From NCBI GenBank assembly GCA_963842305.1, contig CAWJFW010000002.1, positions 496,001 through 560,000 on the forward strand: a stretch of DNA of 64,000 bases, written 5' to 3'. Below are positions 42,734-51,143 of this stretch, piece by piece. The notes beneath the pieces are model-generated. The model was not told the DNA's origin. It saw only the letters and a list, made by a program, of their open reading frames with translations, and did no database searches. Every line of letters starts with the position of its first letter. The stretch's first letter is position 1. Position numbers and translations under genes: made by a program. This DNA comes from JAIBJN01 sp963842305. GTDB lineage: Bacteria > Actinomycetota > Thermoleophilia > Gaiellales > Gaiellaceae.

Positions 42734-42762
42734 GCTCGCAAAATGCTCGCAGCCAGGTTCGC
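42734..42762 (+). repeat. Left arm hexamer repeats (GYTCGC x3)
   Basis: GCTCGC at 42734 and 42745 (both within TGCTCGCA) and GTTCGC at 42757, spaced 11 and 12 bases, about one helical turn. Located just inside the left end of the island. Mirror-image GTTCGC repeats occur at the right end, so these may be recombinase arm-binding sites. Confidence 0.4.
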
Positions 42763-42853
42763 CATCCGCGGACCGGTTCACTTGCAGTGCCCAGCCTGCC
42801 ATCGCAGCCGGCGCTATGCTCGCGACCGGGACTCGAAAAGAGGGGGGAACGAG

Positions 42854-44314
42854 ATGGACGCTATCGACCGTCGAACCTTTCTGCGTCGCTCTGCGATTGC
42901 TGCCGCCGCCGCGGGCGCCGCGCTGGATCCGTTCCGACTGACGGGCTCGGCGGCCGCCGCGCCGCCAACCGGGGAGCTCGGCCCTGTCCCCGACCTGCGC
43001 GACGGCGTGGTCAGGCTTTGGCTGCCTACGGGCTTCAAGTACCGCTCCTTCCACGACACCGAATCCGGGCCGCAGCTGATCGACGGTGGCGCCACCGTGC
43101 TCCCCGGGCGTCACGACGGGATGGCGGCGTTCCGCGCCCCCGACGGAAAAATCTGGCTCGTCCGCAACCACGAGATCAACAATCCGGGCGCCGCGATCGG
43201 GGTCGGCACACCATACGACTCCATGGCGCAAGGCATCACAACGACGGTCCTGGTGACTCGCTTCGGCGAGGTCGTGGACGCATTCACGAGCCTGAATGGC
43301 ACACAGATGAACTGCGCCGGGGGTGCGACCCCCTGGGGCAGCTGGATCATGTGCGAGGAGACCGTCAACGGGCCTGACGTCGGCGCCGACTTCACCGGCG
43401 TCCCGAACGTTCCGCTTACGCAGCGTCACGGCTTCGTCTTCGAGGTTCCCGCCGGCGGCCAGTCGAACCGGCGGCCGATCACGAGCGCTGGCCGGTTCGC
43501 GCACGAAGCGGCCGTCTGGAACCCGAAGGAGAACGCCCTCTACCTGACCGAGGATAACTTTGGTTTCCCCTCGGGTCTCTACCGCTACTTTCCACCGACG
43601 GATCCAACGGAGGCGGGCAGCCTCACCGACGGCGGACAACTCCAGATGCTCCGCGTCGCCGGGGAGCCAAACGCGCACCTAGAGGCAAATCAGGTCAACG
43701 GAGCGACATACGAAGTCGACTGGGTCGACATCGCCGATCCCAATCCGACTTTCCCGTTCACGCCCGGTCAGCCGGCGCCCACCTCGAACGACACGGCCAT
43801 CAGCTACGTCGGCGACCAAGGTCGGGCGCAAGGTGCGGCCGGCTTCTCGCGCCTCGAGGGCGCCACCCTTTCGAAGAGGCTGGTCTACTTCGATGCCACG
43901 CAGGGTGGCGGGGCGCCGGAGCCAGGACCGCAACCGATCGCGGGCTACGGAAACGGCAGCGGCCAGATCTGGGCGTACGACCCGGAGGAGCAAACGCTCA
44001 CGTGCGTCTTTCAGTCGCCGGGCGCGGCCGTTCTCGACCTGCCCGACAACCTGACCCACAGCCAGCGTGGCACGATCGTCATCTGCGAAGACGGGCCGGG
44101 CGACAACTACGTGCGCGGCCTCACACGCGACGGCGATGTCTTCGACATCGCGCTTAACAGGCTCCGTAGCAGTGTGACCGGTGCGCCCCGGTTCGGCGAC
44201 GAGTTCGCCGGTGCCACGTTCAGCCCGGACGGGCACACACTCTTCGTGAATATCCAGGCCAGCCAGGGTATGACGTTCGCGATCTGGGGCCCCTGGGGAC
44301 GCATCGGCGTGTAG
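42854..44314 (+). CDS. PhoX-like (DUF839) Tat-exported protein
   Basis: A 486-residue protein with a twin-arginine signal (DRRTFLRRSAIAAAAAGAAL) and a beta-propeller-like PhoX/DUF839 body: KIWLVRNHEINNPG, TPWGSWIMCEET, HGFVFEVP, GRFAHEAAVWNPKENALYLTEDN, LDLPDNLTHSQRGTIVICEDG, and C-terminal FSPDGHTLFVNIQ. The N-H-E, C-E-E and T-E-D clusters correspond to the Ca/Fe-binding acidic residues of PhoX phosphatases. Phosphatase activity is plausible, and the substrate is unknown. ATG 42854 follows GGGGGAACGAG. First cargo gene of the island. Confidence 0.85.
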   Translation: MDAIDRRTFLRRSAIAAAAAGAALDPFRLTGSAAAAPPTGELGPVPDLRDGVVRLWLPTGFKYRSFHDTESGPQLIDGGATVLPGRHDGMAAFRAPDGKIWLVRNHEINNPGAAIGVGTPYDSMAQGITTTVLVTRFGEVVDAFTSLNGTQMNCAGGATPWGSWIMCEETVNGPDVGADFTGVPNVPLTQRHGFVFEVPAGGQSNRRPITSAGRFAHEAAVWNPKENALYLTEDNFGFPSGLYRYFPPTDPTEAGSLTDGGQLQMLRVAGEPNAHLEANQVNGATYEVDWVDIADPNPTFPFTPGQPAPTSNDTAISYVGDQGRAQGAAGFSRLEGATLSKRLVYFDATQGGGAPEPGPQPIAGYGNGSGQIWAYDPEEQTLTCVFQSPGAAVLDLPDNLTHSQRGTIVICEDGPGDNYVRGLTRDGDVFDIALNRLRSSVTGAPRFGDEFAGATFSPDGHTLFVNIQASQGMTFAIWGPWGRIGV

Positions 44315-44441
44315 AGACGGCCGGAGCCGGGGCTCGCCAGACGCCTACGCATCTGGCCTGTACCACCTGCTGAGCGTGAATGTTTTGTCCGACAAGGCGA
44401 GGACCTGCTGGTTGACGATCCCCGGCGTTTGCCGTGTTGGA

Positions 44442-46040
44442 TCAGGCCAGCGCGACGCCTTCGAGGGAGCTGGACGGCTTCAGGTCGGGTAGGCGTCTCA
44501 TACGGATCGCGTTGAACACGCCGAGGAGGCTGGCGATTAGTGGCACCAGAAGGGCCACCTGGAGGGAGCGGTCGCGTGCCTCCTTGTTGATCCGCAGGAT
44601 CTCGGCCCGGACGTCCGGCGACTCGGCGGCGAGCAGCGGCTCGAGCTGTGCGTTGCTCATGACCTCGGCGTCGTCCTCCAGCACGTTTGCGATCTGCTCC
44701 TGCTGGGCCGGAGGGATGACGGCGCTCTCCTCCGTCAAGTTCGTGAAGTCGAACGCGAGGAACGCGAGCAGGACTCCCCCCGCCATCGCCAGCCCGAACG
44801 AGAGCCCGAAGGATCCCGCAGCCGAGTTCACACCGGCCGCCTCGCTCACGCGCTCCTCCTCGATCGGCGACAGCGTGTAGTTGTTGAGCTGCGACACGAG
44901 CAGCCCCAGCCCAGACCCGCTGATCAGCAAGGGGACGAAGAGCGCCCAGCCCGAGTCGGTGCGGGGGACGAGCGGGATGATCGCCGCGATACCGACAGCG
45001 CACAGCGCGAACCCGAGCAGGACGATCGTGCTCGGACGCCTGCTCCCTGCCCTTCGGCCGGCCAGCAGCGCGACGCCGAACATGCTCAACGAAAGCGGCG
45101 CCAGCGTGAGGCCCGTCTCGAGGGCGTTGTACTCGAGTGTCATCTGGAGGAAGATCGGGAGCGCGATCATCGCGCCGCCGAGCACGATGTTCTGCAGCAT
45201 CTGCCCGGAGACCCCGGCCGTGAAGTGCGGGAACCGGAACAGGTCGGGGTCGAGCAGCGTCGGCCTGCCCTGGCGCTTGCGCCGGACCAGCCACCAGGCC
45301 AGCAGCGCGAGCGCGACGGCACCGACCGCCATCAGGAGTCCGACGGACTCCCCGCCTTCCTGCCACACGAGGATCCCGAGGACGAGGCCGCCCATCCCGA
45401 GGACGGAGAGGAGCGCTCCGACTACGTCGATCTGCCGTGGCCCGTCGTAAGCCACGTCGTGGACGAGCTTCATCTGGGACAGAACCACCGCGATCACGAC
45501 GACCTCGAGCGCAAAGCCGACTCGCCACGAAAGGAGCGTGGTGACGAAGCCGCCCAGCAGCGGGCCCACCGCTGCTGCAATCGCCGCCGCCGCGCCAACC
45601 AGCGCATACGCCTTCGTACGTGCCATGCCCTCGAAGTTGCCGTGGATCAGCGACTGCATCGCCGGCAAGAGCAGCGAGGCGCCCAGCCCGCCGACGATCG
45701 CCCAGAAGACGATGATCGCGACCAAGCCCTGGGCGAGCGTCATCGCCAGGGCGCCGATCGCATAGGCGAGCAGGCCCAGCACGTAAGCCCGCTTGCGCCC
45801 GATCAGATCGCCAACCTTGCTGCTGATCAGGATGAACGCGGCCGAGACGAGCGCCTCGAGCGCGATCGCCGCCTGCACGGCACTCACCGTCGTGTCGAGA
45901 TCGTTGACGACCGCCGAGATCGACACGTTCATCAGCGACGTGTCCACGACGAGCACGAACATCGCCGCCGCCAGCAGCAGCGCGAGCCTGGGATTGCCCG
46001 AACCTGCCTCCTCGGTGACACCGGCCTCCGCCTCAGTCAC
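44442..46040 (-). CDS. DHA2-family MFS drug exporter
   Basis: A 532-residue transporter with about 14 hydrophobic segments. VVDTSLMNVSISAVVNDLDT is the D-x-x-x-x-N motif of proton-coupled DHA2 exporters in the first helix. SKVGDLIGRKRAYVLGLLAY is MFS motif A, and AAAIAAAVGPLLGGFVTTLLSWR is motif C of antiporters. A soluble acidic stretch (VLEDDAEVMSNAQLEPL) lies before the last helix. Probably a multidrug or metabolite exporter. Divergent from the small gene at 46221. Confidence 0.9.
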   Translation of the reverse strand: MTEAEAGVTEEAGSGNPRLALLLAAAMFVLVVDTSLMNVSISAVVNDLDTTVSAVQAAIALEALVSAAFILISSKVGDLIGRKRAYVLGLLAYAIGALAMTLAQGLVAIIVFWAIVGGLGASLLLPAMQSLIHGNFEGMARTKAYALVGAAAAIAAAVGPLLGGFVTTLLSWRVGFALEVVVIAVVLSQMKLVHDVAYDGPRQIDVVGALLSVLGMGGLVLGILVWQEGGESVGLLMAVGAVALALLAWWLVRRKRQGRPTLLDPDLFRFPHFTAGVSGQMLQNIVLGGAMIALPIFLQMTLEYNALETGLTLAPLSLSMFGVALLAGRRAGSRRPSTIVLLGFALCAVGIAAIIPLVPRTDSGWALFVPLLISGSGLGLLVSQLNNYTLSPIEEERVSEAAGVNSAAGSFGLSFGLAMAGGVLLAFLAFDFTNLTEESAVIPPAQQEQIANVLEDDAEVMSNAQLEPLLAAESPDVRAEILRINKEARDRSLQVALLVPLIASLLGVFNAIRMRRLPDLKPSSSLEGVALA

Positions 46041-46220
46041 GCGCCACCCGCATACCCATCCTCCTCACGTTCGACGCTCGACGTCATCCAACCGCTCATC
46101 CCGGATCATCCCCCGGCCGCTCAAGCACGTCCAGAGAACCCCCTATAAGGAGGAGGAGCAGGCGATCCGCCGACGCGAGAGACTGCGCTGATCGAGTCCG
46201 CGACGAAGGAGGACGGAGGA

Positions 46221-46484
46221 GTGAGCGAGCCGATGGATCGGACTGATCTCGAATTGAGGATCGCGATGCTCACGGAGCGCGCTCGTCGCGCGTTCAAGCT
46301 CCCGATCACCGCCGATGCGACCGTGGAGGAGAGAGTCTCGGAGATCGAACGTCTCCTCGCCGACCTCCACGCGATCGCCTTCGGACTCGCGCTCCGGATC
46401 TCGACAGACAAGGAGGCGAGGTTCCAGGAGATCGAAGCGGCGCTGCTGGAGAACGAGAAGCGGAGAGGCATCCTCCCCGAATAG
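46221..46484 (+). CDS. Small helical protein of unknown function
   Basis: An 87-residue charged, helical protein (DRTDLELRIAMLTERARRAF, VSEIERLLADLHAIAFGLAL). No family recognised. GTG 46221 is preceded by AAGGAGGACGGAGGA, a strong ribosome binding site that supports it as a real gene. Lies within the tRNA-Val island, upstream of the DUF4389 gene but on the opposite strand. Confidence 0.55.
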   Translation: MSEPMDRTDLELRIAMLTERARRAFKLPITADATVEERVSEIERLLADLHAIAFGLALRISTDKEARFQEIEAALLENEKRRGILPE

Positions 46485-46620
46485 GCCAGGGGGAGGGCCT
46501 CCTAGCGTCCTCCCTCAGATCCCCGGTGGGGACTGGGAGAGGAGTCGCGGCGCTTGCTCGCTTAAGCACCAACCCACCCCCCAGAGGCTGCCGCGGTTGG
46601 TGCACTTCGGACCGTCGGCA

Positions 46621-47265
46621 TCACGGGTTGAGTCGGAACGGCGGGTACTCGTCGGTGACGAGGATGAATGCGTAACCGACGACTCGGTTGGTCCACCGGA
46701 GGACACCGAGGACGAAATCGAACAGGCCGCGGGGGTAGCGGCCGGTGAAGACGATCACAAACCAGGCGATCACCACCGAGATCACGGCCGCGATCCAGAG
46801 GAAGGCGAGCACGATGTAGTGGGGGATCGCGAGCAGCCACTTCATGAGCGGCAGCCAACGGTTGAGGTCCTGCTTGGCGTCCGGGTAGGGAAAGTCCAGT
46901 GCGACACCCTGTCCGTCATCGGTAGAGGGGTAGCGGTCGTCCATGAGGGCGAGATAGACGCCGATCCTGTTCGAGAACCTGAAGAGTTCGAGATTCCAGT
47001 CGAACCACCAGCGTGGGTACTTCTGCCGGAACACGATCATCAGCAGCGGCGCCAGGAACAGCACCCCGCCGGTCGTGCCGGCGAACCTCCAGGCGCCATG
47101 CGCGCCGGGGGCGAGGCTGCCGATGCTGGCGGCGAGGATCAAGATCGGGATCGCGACGATCAATCTGAACGCCGTGGTCCCGCGGTTGAGTTCGCGATCC
47201 GGGTACTCCACAGAAAAGCGCACCGGATAGTCCGGCTCGCCGCTCGTCTGGCTGCTTGACTCCAT
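46621..47265 (-). CDS. DUF4389 membrane protein
   Basis: A 214-residue protein with three or four hydrophobic segments. YPVRFSVEYPDRELNRGTTAFRL, FRQKYPRWWFDWNLELFRFSNRIGVYLALM, LNRWLPLMKWLLAIPHYIVL and TGRYPRGLFDFVLGVLRWTNRVVGYAFILVTDEYPPF are the repeated R-Y-P/F-x-R blocks of DUF4389. Function unknown. ATG 47265. Confidence 0.85.
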   Translation of the reverse strand: MESSSQTSGEPDYPVRFSVEYPDRELNRGTTAFRLIVAIPILILAASIGSLAPGAHGAWRFAGTTGGVLFLAPLLMIVFRQKYPRWWFDWNLELFRFSNRIGVYLALMDDRYPSTDDGQGVALDFPYPDAKQDLNRWLPLMKWLLAIPHYIVLAFLWIAAVISVVIAWFVIVFTGRYPRGLFDFVLGVLRWTNRVVGYAFILVTDEYPPFRLNP

Positions 47266-47671
47266 TGCTTTTTGGCCTCCCTCGCTCGTAGTAGCCCCGG
47301 CCCCGAGAAGGCCGGGTATCGCGTGTGAACGTAAACCATCTCCGGATAAGGCTCAGCTGCTTAGGCCCGCTGGTCCCACGAGAGCTGCGTCTTAGGCCGC
47401 GACCTTCAACACGTTGCCGCCGTGGCGGAACTCATCGAGAAGGCTGCTTCCGAAGCGCGATCGGCCGTGCACTAAAGCGCGGGTACGGAACCGCCCGTGA
47501 GGTGCCGGGGGCGCGGGCCCAAGGTGACCCTAGGACGACCCTGCTCGTGCCCCGGAAGGTCAGGCTCCGGCTGGCCGGGTGACCGAGCGGTCCCGGCGGT
47601 CTCGGCCCGGCACCAGCTCGAGCTCGCGGAACTCGAGCGTGCACGCCGCAGATCGACGCCGCCTGGCGGGC
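47266..47671. other. Gene-free, decayed stretch of the island
   Basis: No convincing complete gene. On the minus strand, about 47395-47480 encodes a short open tail, HGRSRFGSSLLDEF followed by RHGGNVLKVAA and a stop, that reads like the C-terminus of a lost protein; family unknown. Next to the integrase remnant, this supports gene decay at the element's right side. Confidence 0.45.
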
Positions 47672-48160
47672 GATGCTCGCGCAGCTCCCGCTCAAGCGCG
47701 GGAAGCAGCGGCACGGTGGCGGTCGAGGCGGACGTCTTCGTGTCCTCGCGGACCGTGCCGTCGTAGTCGAGTTGGCGCCAGACCCCGATCGTCTTGGCGC
47801 CGAAGCGGACGTCTCCCCAGTGCAGCCCGAGCGCCTCCGAGATTCGCAGGCCGGCGAGGCTGCAAATGAGGATCACCGGCCGAAACACGTCGCCGAGCTC
47901 GGCCAGCAGCCGGGCGAGCTCGGCCGAGCTTAGGTAGCGCGGCTCGCTCAGCCGCTGCGTTCCGGGCCTGTCGTCGCGATCGAGATCGCGGACGACGTTC
48001 CGCTCGACCAGGCCGGCCTTCTTCGCGAAGCGCAACAGCGCCGACAGCATGTTCAAGATCCCGATAACCGTCGAGGGGGCTAGCGTGACGCCGAGCCGCT
48101 CGACGAGCCGGCGCAGGTCAGCGGCCGTCAACTGGTCGATCCGCTTAACCCCCAGCGTCG
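47672..48160 (-). pseudogene. Tyrosine-recombinase (phage-type integrase) remnant
   Basis: About 160 residues of an integrase are readable. The core-binding helices come first (KRIDQLTAADLRRLVERLG, STVIGILNMLSALLRFAKKA, VERNVVRDLDRDDRPG). The beginning of the catalytic domain follows (LSSAELARLLAELGDVFRPV, then LAGLRISEALGLHWGDV with the first catalytic Arg, and DTKTSASTATVPL with the Lys). The N-terminal domain is missing, and after ELREH the frame loses similarity, so the H-x-x-R box and the active-site Tyr are absent. It lies 28 nt beyond the monooxygenase stop and is probably non-functional. Confidence 0.8.
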
Positions 48161-48187
48161 GCCTCCTGGAGCGACACGCGGCTCGAC

Positions 48188-49891
48188 CTAGACGGCGTCG
48201 CCGGCGCGCTCGGCGGGGGCTCCGACGAGCGGCCCGACGCAGAAGTGCTCCATGTGCCGCTCGGCGAGCCGGCTGTGGTATTCGCCGAACTCCGCCGTGG
48301 CGTCCTTGCCGCCGTAGATGCGGGCCACGAAAGGCCCGCCCGGGTGGTGGTCCTTCCACTCGGTGAAGTCGTAGACCTTGCCGCGGATGACGACCCAGCA
48401 GTCGTCGAACGACGTGTGCTGCGCGAGCTCCTCGCGTGTGACGGGCCGGTCGCCGGTCCATGGCTTCGCCGGCTTCCAGAGGCTGCGGGCGATCTCCTGG
48501 CGCGCGCTGCCGAGCGCCTCGGTCCGCGAGCGGAAGTCCCACGGCCCGAGCTTCCTGAGCGGCAGCTTGTCGCCGATCTCGCGCGCGTCGAACGCGTAGA
48601 TCCACGAGTCGTCGCTGCCCGCACGCTCGGTGTGATCGAAGACGGGGTAGTCTCGCTCGTTAACCGCCGCGAGGATCTGCCGGCGCTGAGGCGAGTCCGC
48701 CGGCTCGAGGTGCTTGAAGAGGAACTTCGACGCGAACTGGAAGCGCGTCGCGCGGTAGTAGCGCACGCGCTCGTAGTGCAACAGCGGGCGGTAGATGTCG
48801 CTGCCGTGGAGCTCGAAGCACTTCCCCAGTGCCGCGGCGTCCTCAAGGGCCTGCGCGGCGCCCTGGCCGAAGGTCGGCAGCATCGGGTGAGCGGCGTCAC
48901 CCACCAGGCCCACGCGACCCTCCGTCCAGTTCTCGAGCGCGTCCCGGTCGTAGAGCCCCCACTTCGTCGGGTTCTCCATCAGGCTCGTGAGTGCGACGAC
49001 GTCGTCGTGACGGGGGTCCCCCTCGAACGCCGTGCTCATGATGCCGACCATCTCCTCGCGGTCGGCGGGGAACCAGTCGCCCTCTTCGCGCTCGAACTCG
49101 TCGGCGTTGGGCTCGTAGTAGGCGAGCCACACGTTGAGCAGCTCGCCGCCGCGGACCCAGTACGTGAGCGTCTGCGCGGTCGGGGTCTCGCGGGTGTCCA
49201 TCGACATCGTCTCGATGGGGTTGTGGTCGAGCGGGCTGCCGTCGGGCTTGCGCGCCGCGGCGACCTTGTCCCTCGGGACCAGACCGCGGTAGACGACGAC
49301 CTCGGTCCAGCGCTTGGTCGACACACCGGGCCAGACCGCATCCAGCACCCGGGAGCTGACGCCGTCGGCACCGATCAGCAGGTCGCCGGTCTCCATCGTG
49401 CCGTCGGAGAACGTCACGGTCACGGACTCGTCGTCCTGGCTCACGGCCTCCAGGCGCTTGGCCATGTGGACCTGGATCGGGCAGTTGACGCCCGTCTCCG
49501 GCGCGAACTCGAGGACCCGCTTGTAGAGGGCCATCAGCAGGTCGAGGCGGTGCATGTGGTGGAAGCCGGCCTTGTCGCCGGCCGAGGTGTTGTGGTCGAG
49601 CGGCTTCCGCGTGATCGAGCCGTCCTCCCAGACCATCCGCGTCTCGTGCAGGATCGCCGCCCTACCGCCGTCGACTGCCCCGTCGGGGCCCTTGGGGTCA
49701 CCGCCGTCGAGGTCGACGCCGAGCCACCGGCACAGCCTTGCGCCGTTCGGGGGGATGTTCAGGCCCGCTCCCGCGGTGCTCGGCGTGCGCGTCTGCTCGA
49801 AGACGTCGATCGTCGTGAAGACGCCCGACTCCCGCAGCGCCAGAGCGGTCATCAGCCCCGCCATGCCACCACCTGCGATAAGTGCCCGCAA
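48188..49891 (-). CDS. FAD-dependent monooxygenase fused to a cytochrome b5 domain
   Basis: A 567-residue protein. Residues 1-~420 form a class A flavin monooxygenase: RALIAGGGMAGLMTALALRE (FAD loop), LLIGADGVSSRVL (DG motif), and VGLVGDAAHPMLPTFGQGAA (GD motif). Residues ~490-567 form a cytochrome b5-like domain: ELAQHTSFDDCWVVIRGKVY, DFTEWKDHHPGGP (first heme His in HPGG) and EYHSRLAERHMEHF (second heme His). Start TTG 49891 was chosen because TGGAGGGA lies five bases upstream. The heme domain may deliver electrons to the flavin; substrate unknown, an aromatic acid being typical of the family. Sits at the right end of the tRNA-Val island. Confidence 0.87.
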   Translation of the reverse strand: MRALIAGGGMAGLMTALALRESGVFTTIDVFEQTRTPSTAGAGLNIPPNGARLCRWLGVDLDGGDPKGPDGAVDGGRAAILHETRMVWEDGSITRKPLDHNTSAGDKAGFHHMHRLDLLMALYKRVLEFAPETGVNCPIQVHMAKRLEAVSQDDESVTVTFSDGTMETGDLLIGADGVSSRVLDAVWPGVSTKRWTEVVVYRGLVPRDKVAAARKPDGSPLDHNPIETMSMDTRETPTAQTLTYWVRGGELLNVWLAYYEPNADEFEREEGDWFPADREEMVGIMSTAFEGDPRHDDVVALTSLMENPTKWGLYDRDALENWTEGRVGLVGDAAHPMLPTFGQGAAQALEDAAALGKCFELHGSDIYRPLLHYERVRYYRATRFQFASKFLFKHLEPADSPQRRQILAAVNERDYPVFDHTERAGSDDSWIYAFDAREIGDKLPLRKLGPWDFRSRTEALGSARQEIARSLWKPAKPWTGDRPVTREELAQHTSFDDCWVVIRGKVYDFTEWKDHHPGGPFVARIYGGKDATAEFGEYHSRLAERHMEHFCVGPLVGAPAERAGDAV

Positions 49892-50214
49892 GAAGTCCCT
49901 CCAGTTCTCTCCGCGGGTGGCGTCCGCCCGCGCGAGCGGCGCATGCCGCCGGCGACTGTAGCTCGGAACCATCGGGAGGGCAACTTGCTCGCCGGACCGT
50001 CCGACGACGTCGATCTGCTCGGCGGCGCTTCGCTCGCCGCCAATCAGTATTGGCAGGCAAGCCGGGATTGGCGACCCCGCTCGACGCTCGCCGCGCGGAT
50101 CGGAGTCCGAAGCGCTGTTGCACACCCGCTTTCGTGAACCGGCGCGAGAGCCAGAAACCGCCAGTTTGCAGGGGTAAGCGAACCTGAGCGAACGGGCGCG
50201 AACGACTGCCCCTT
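49892..50214. other. Non-coding right end of the island
   Basis: 323 nt between the monooxygenase start and the right attachment repeat. No gene recognised. It must hold the promoter for the monooxygenase. The last 37 nt contain three phased GCGAAC hexamers. Confidence 0.5.
50178..50203 (-). repeat. Right arm hexamer repeats (GCGAAC x3 = GTTCGC on minus)
   Basis: GCGAAC at 50178, 50188 and 50198, exactly 10 bases apart, ending 11 bases before the right 45-bp repeat. On the minus strand they read GTTCGC, the same motif as in the left arm, in inverted orientation. Candidate recombinase-binding arm sites. Confidence 0.4.
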
Positions 50215-50259
50215 CTCGACAAGCTGCGGGTCACTGGTTCGAGCCCAGTACCGCCCACC
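50215..50259 (+). repeat. Right 45-bp direct repeat (tRNA-Val 3' fragment)
   Basis: Copy of the tRNA-Val sequence from the anticodon arm to the CC end, without the 5' half, so it is not a functional tRNA. 44/45 identity with 42628-42672. Confidence 0.9.
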
Positions 50260-50263
50260 TCGG

Positions 50264-50287
50264 AAGCCCCCGTAAACCGGGGGTTTT
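50264..50287 (+). terminator. Terminator hairpin after the right repeat
   Basis: CCCCCG (50267-50272) pairs with CGGGGG (50278-50283) and is followed by TTTT. Its resemblance to the terminator after the intact tRNA suggests that it is the original tRNA-Val terminator displaced by the insertion, or vice versa. Confidence 0.6.
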
Positions 50288-50626
50288 CGTTTTCCGAGGA
50301 GGCACCACGAGAACGGGCTTGGCCAGTTCGAAGGGCGTGAGTCGGGCGTGAAGATGAGCGTAGCGCCCGGGCTTGGCTTGGACACCAGCCTCGGCCGGGC
50401 GCACGCTGGCTCAAAGCAGAACTTGGCCGACCCGACCCCTCGCGCGCGACGGCAGATCCCCGGGGGTCGGAGGTCGGGAATACGAGCGACATTGGCCTCG
50501 TCGCAGGCCGAGGGTCGCGTCTCTTGAGCGAGGAGAGGGGGCCCGTCCGATCGTCGTGCCAACCTCCCTCATGACGGACAGGGAAGAACTTGGCCCTACT
50601 GCCCGTCGAGGGATGAGGAGGACGGA
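50288..50626. other. Intergenic stretch without recognised gene
   Basis: 339 nt of GC-rich sequence between the attachment-site terminator and a small secreted-protein gene. I see no coding pattern, RNA gene or strong promoter. Ends with GAGGAGGACGGA, the ribosome binding site of the next gene. Confidence 0.5.
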
Positions 50627-50950
50627 ATGAAGTTCCTATCCGCGATCGCGCTCGCGCTCGTCGCGCTCGCGTTCGCACCAATTGCGGCACCAATCGCGGT
50701 GGTAGATACGCCCGGATGCGTCACGCGCTCCGAGTATCGAGCCGTCAATGAAGACGACTCGATCGCCCGCGTCCATCGCATCTTCGATACGGATGGACGA
50801 AGGATCGGAGGAGCGAAGGGAGGAGGATTCGCCTCCCAGGTCCGGAGCTATCGGACGTGCCGTACGCTCTCGTCCGTCGTGATCCAGTACGAGCGGAGTC
50901 GCGGAACGATCTGGAGGCTCACGGCGACGTCCGCCGTCTGGGTCGGCTGA
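50627..50950 (+). CDS. Small secreted protein of unknown function
   Basis: A 107-residue protein with a clear signal peptide (KFLSAIALALVALAFAPIAA) and a mature part of about 80 residues with two cysteines (GCVTRSEYRAV, YRTCRTLSS) that may form a disulfide. No family recognised. ATG 50627 is preceded by GAGGAGGACGGA. The Thr/Arg-rich, beta-like mature region resembles small exported proteins found near 52 kb in style only. Confidence 0.65.
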   Translation: MKFLSAIALALVALAFAPIAAPIAVVDTPGCVTRSEYRAVNEDDSIARVHRIFDTDGRRIGGAKGGGFASQVRSYRTCRTLSSVVIQYERSRGTIWRLTATSAVWVG

Positions 50951-51143
50951 TCCGTGCTCGCGAGGGGGACGGGGACCCCCTCCCCCGCGCGGGGACTCAT
51001 ATCCCCGGTGGCGGCAGTCGCCGGGAGAAGAAGAGCGGCGCCCTTCTCGCCCTGACGGCGTCTCTTGGCCTCGTTGACGAGAGAGCTCGTCGTCGGTTCG
51101 CTAGGGTCGGATGACCTTTTACTGGGACCGAGAGGAGTTCGGC

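Larger units (their letters stand above)
42628..50259. mobile_element. Putative integrated island at tRNA-Val (~7.6 kb)
   Basis: Bounded by the two 45-bp repeats of the tRNA-Val 3' part. Contains a PhoX-like gene, a DHA2 exporter, two small or unknown-function genes, an integrase remnant on the minus strand near the right end, and a flavin monooxygenase-cytochrome b5 fusion. The integrase lacks its N-terminus and its C-terminal active-site box, so the element is probably no longer able to move. No replication, conjugation or phage structural genes are present, so it is likely a decayed or cargo-only remnant. Confidence 0.7.

Noticed and set aside
48188..48605. Integrase extended upstream to 48605 as a 377-residue protein
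   Set aside because: The first ~150 residues of that frame lie antisense-frame within the monooxygenase gene and have Arg-rich shadow composition; integrase similarity begins only at about 48160.
50195..50260. Second tRNA-Val gene
   Set aside because: Only the anticodon arm to the CC end is present; the acceptor 5' strand and D-arm are missing, so it is an attachment-site copy.
50044..50562. 172-residue minus-strand reading frame containing GGRYWARTSDPQLVE
   Set aside because: This is the known false protein produced by reading the antisense of a tRNA end; it comes from the duplicated tRNA-Val fragment. A similar false tail lies antisense to the intact tRNA near 42650.
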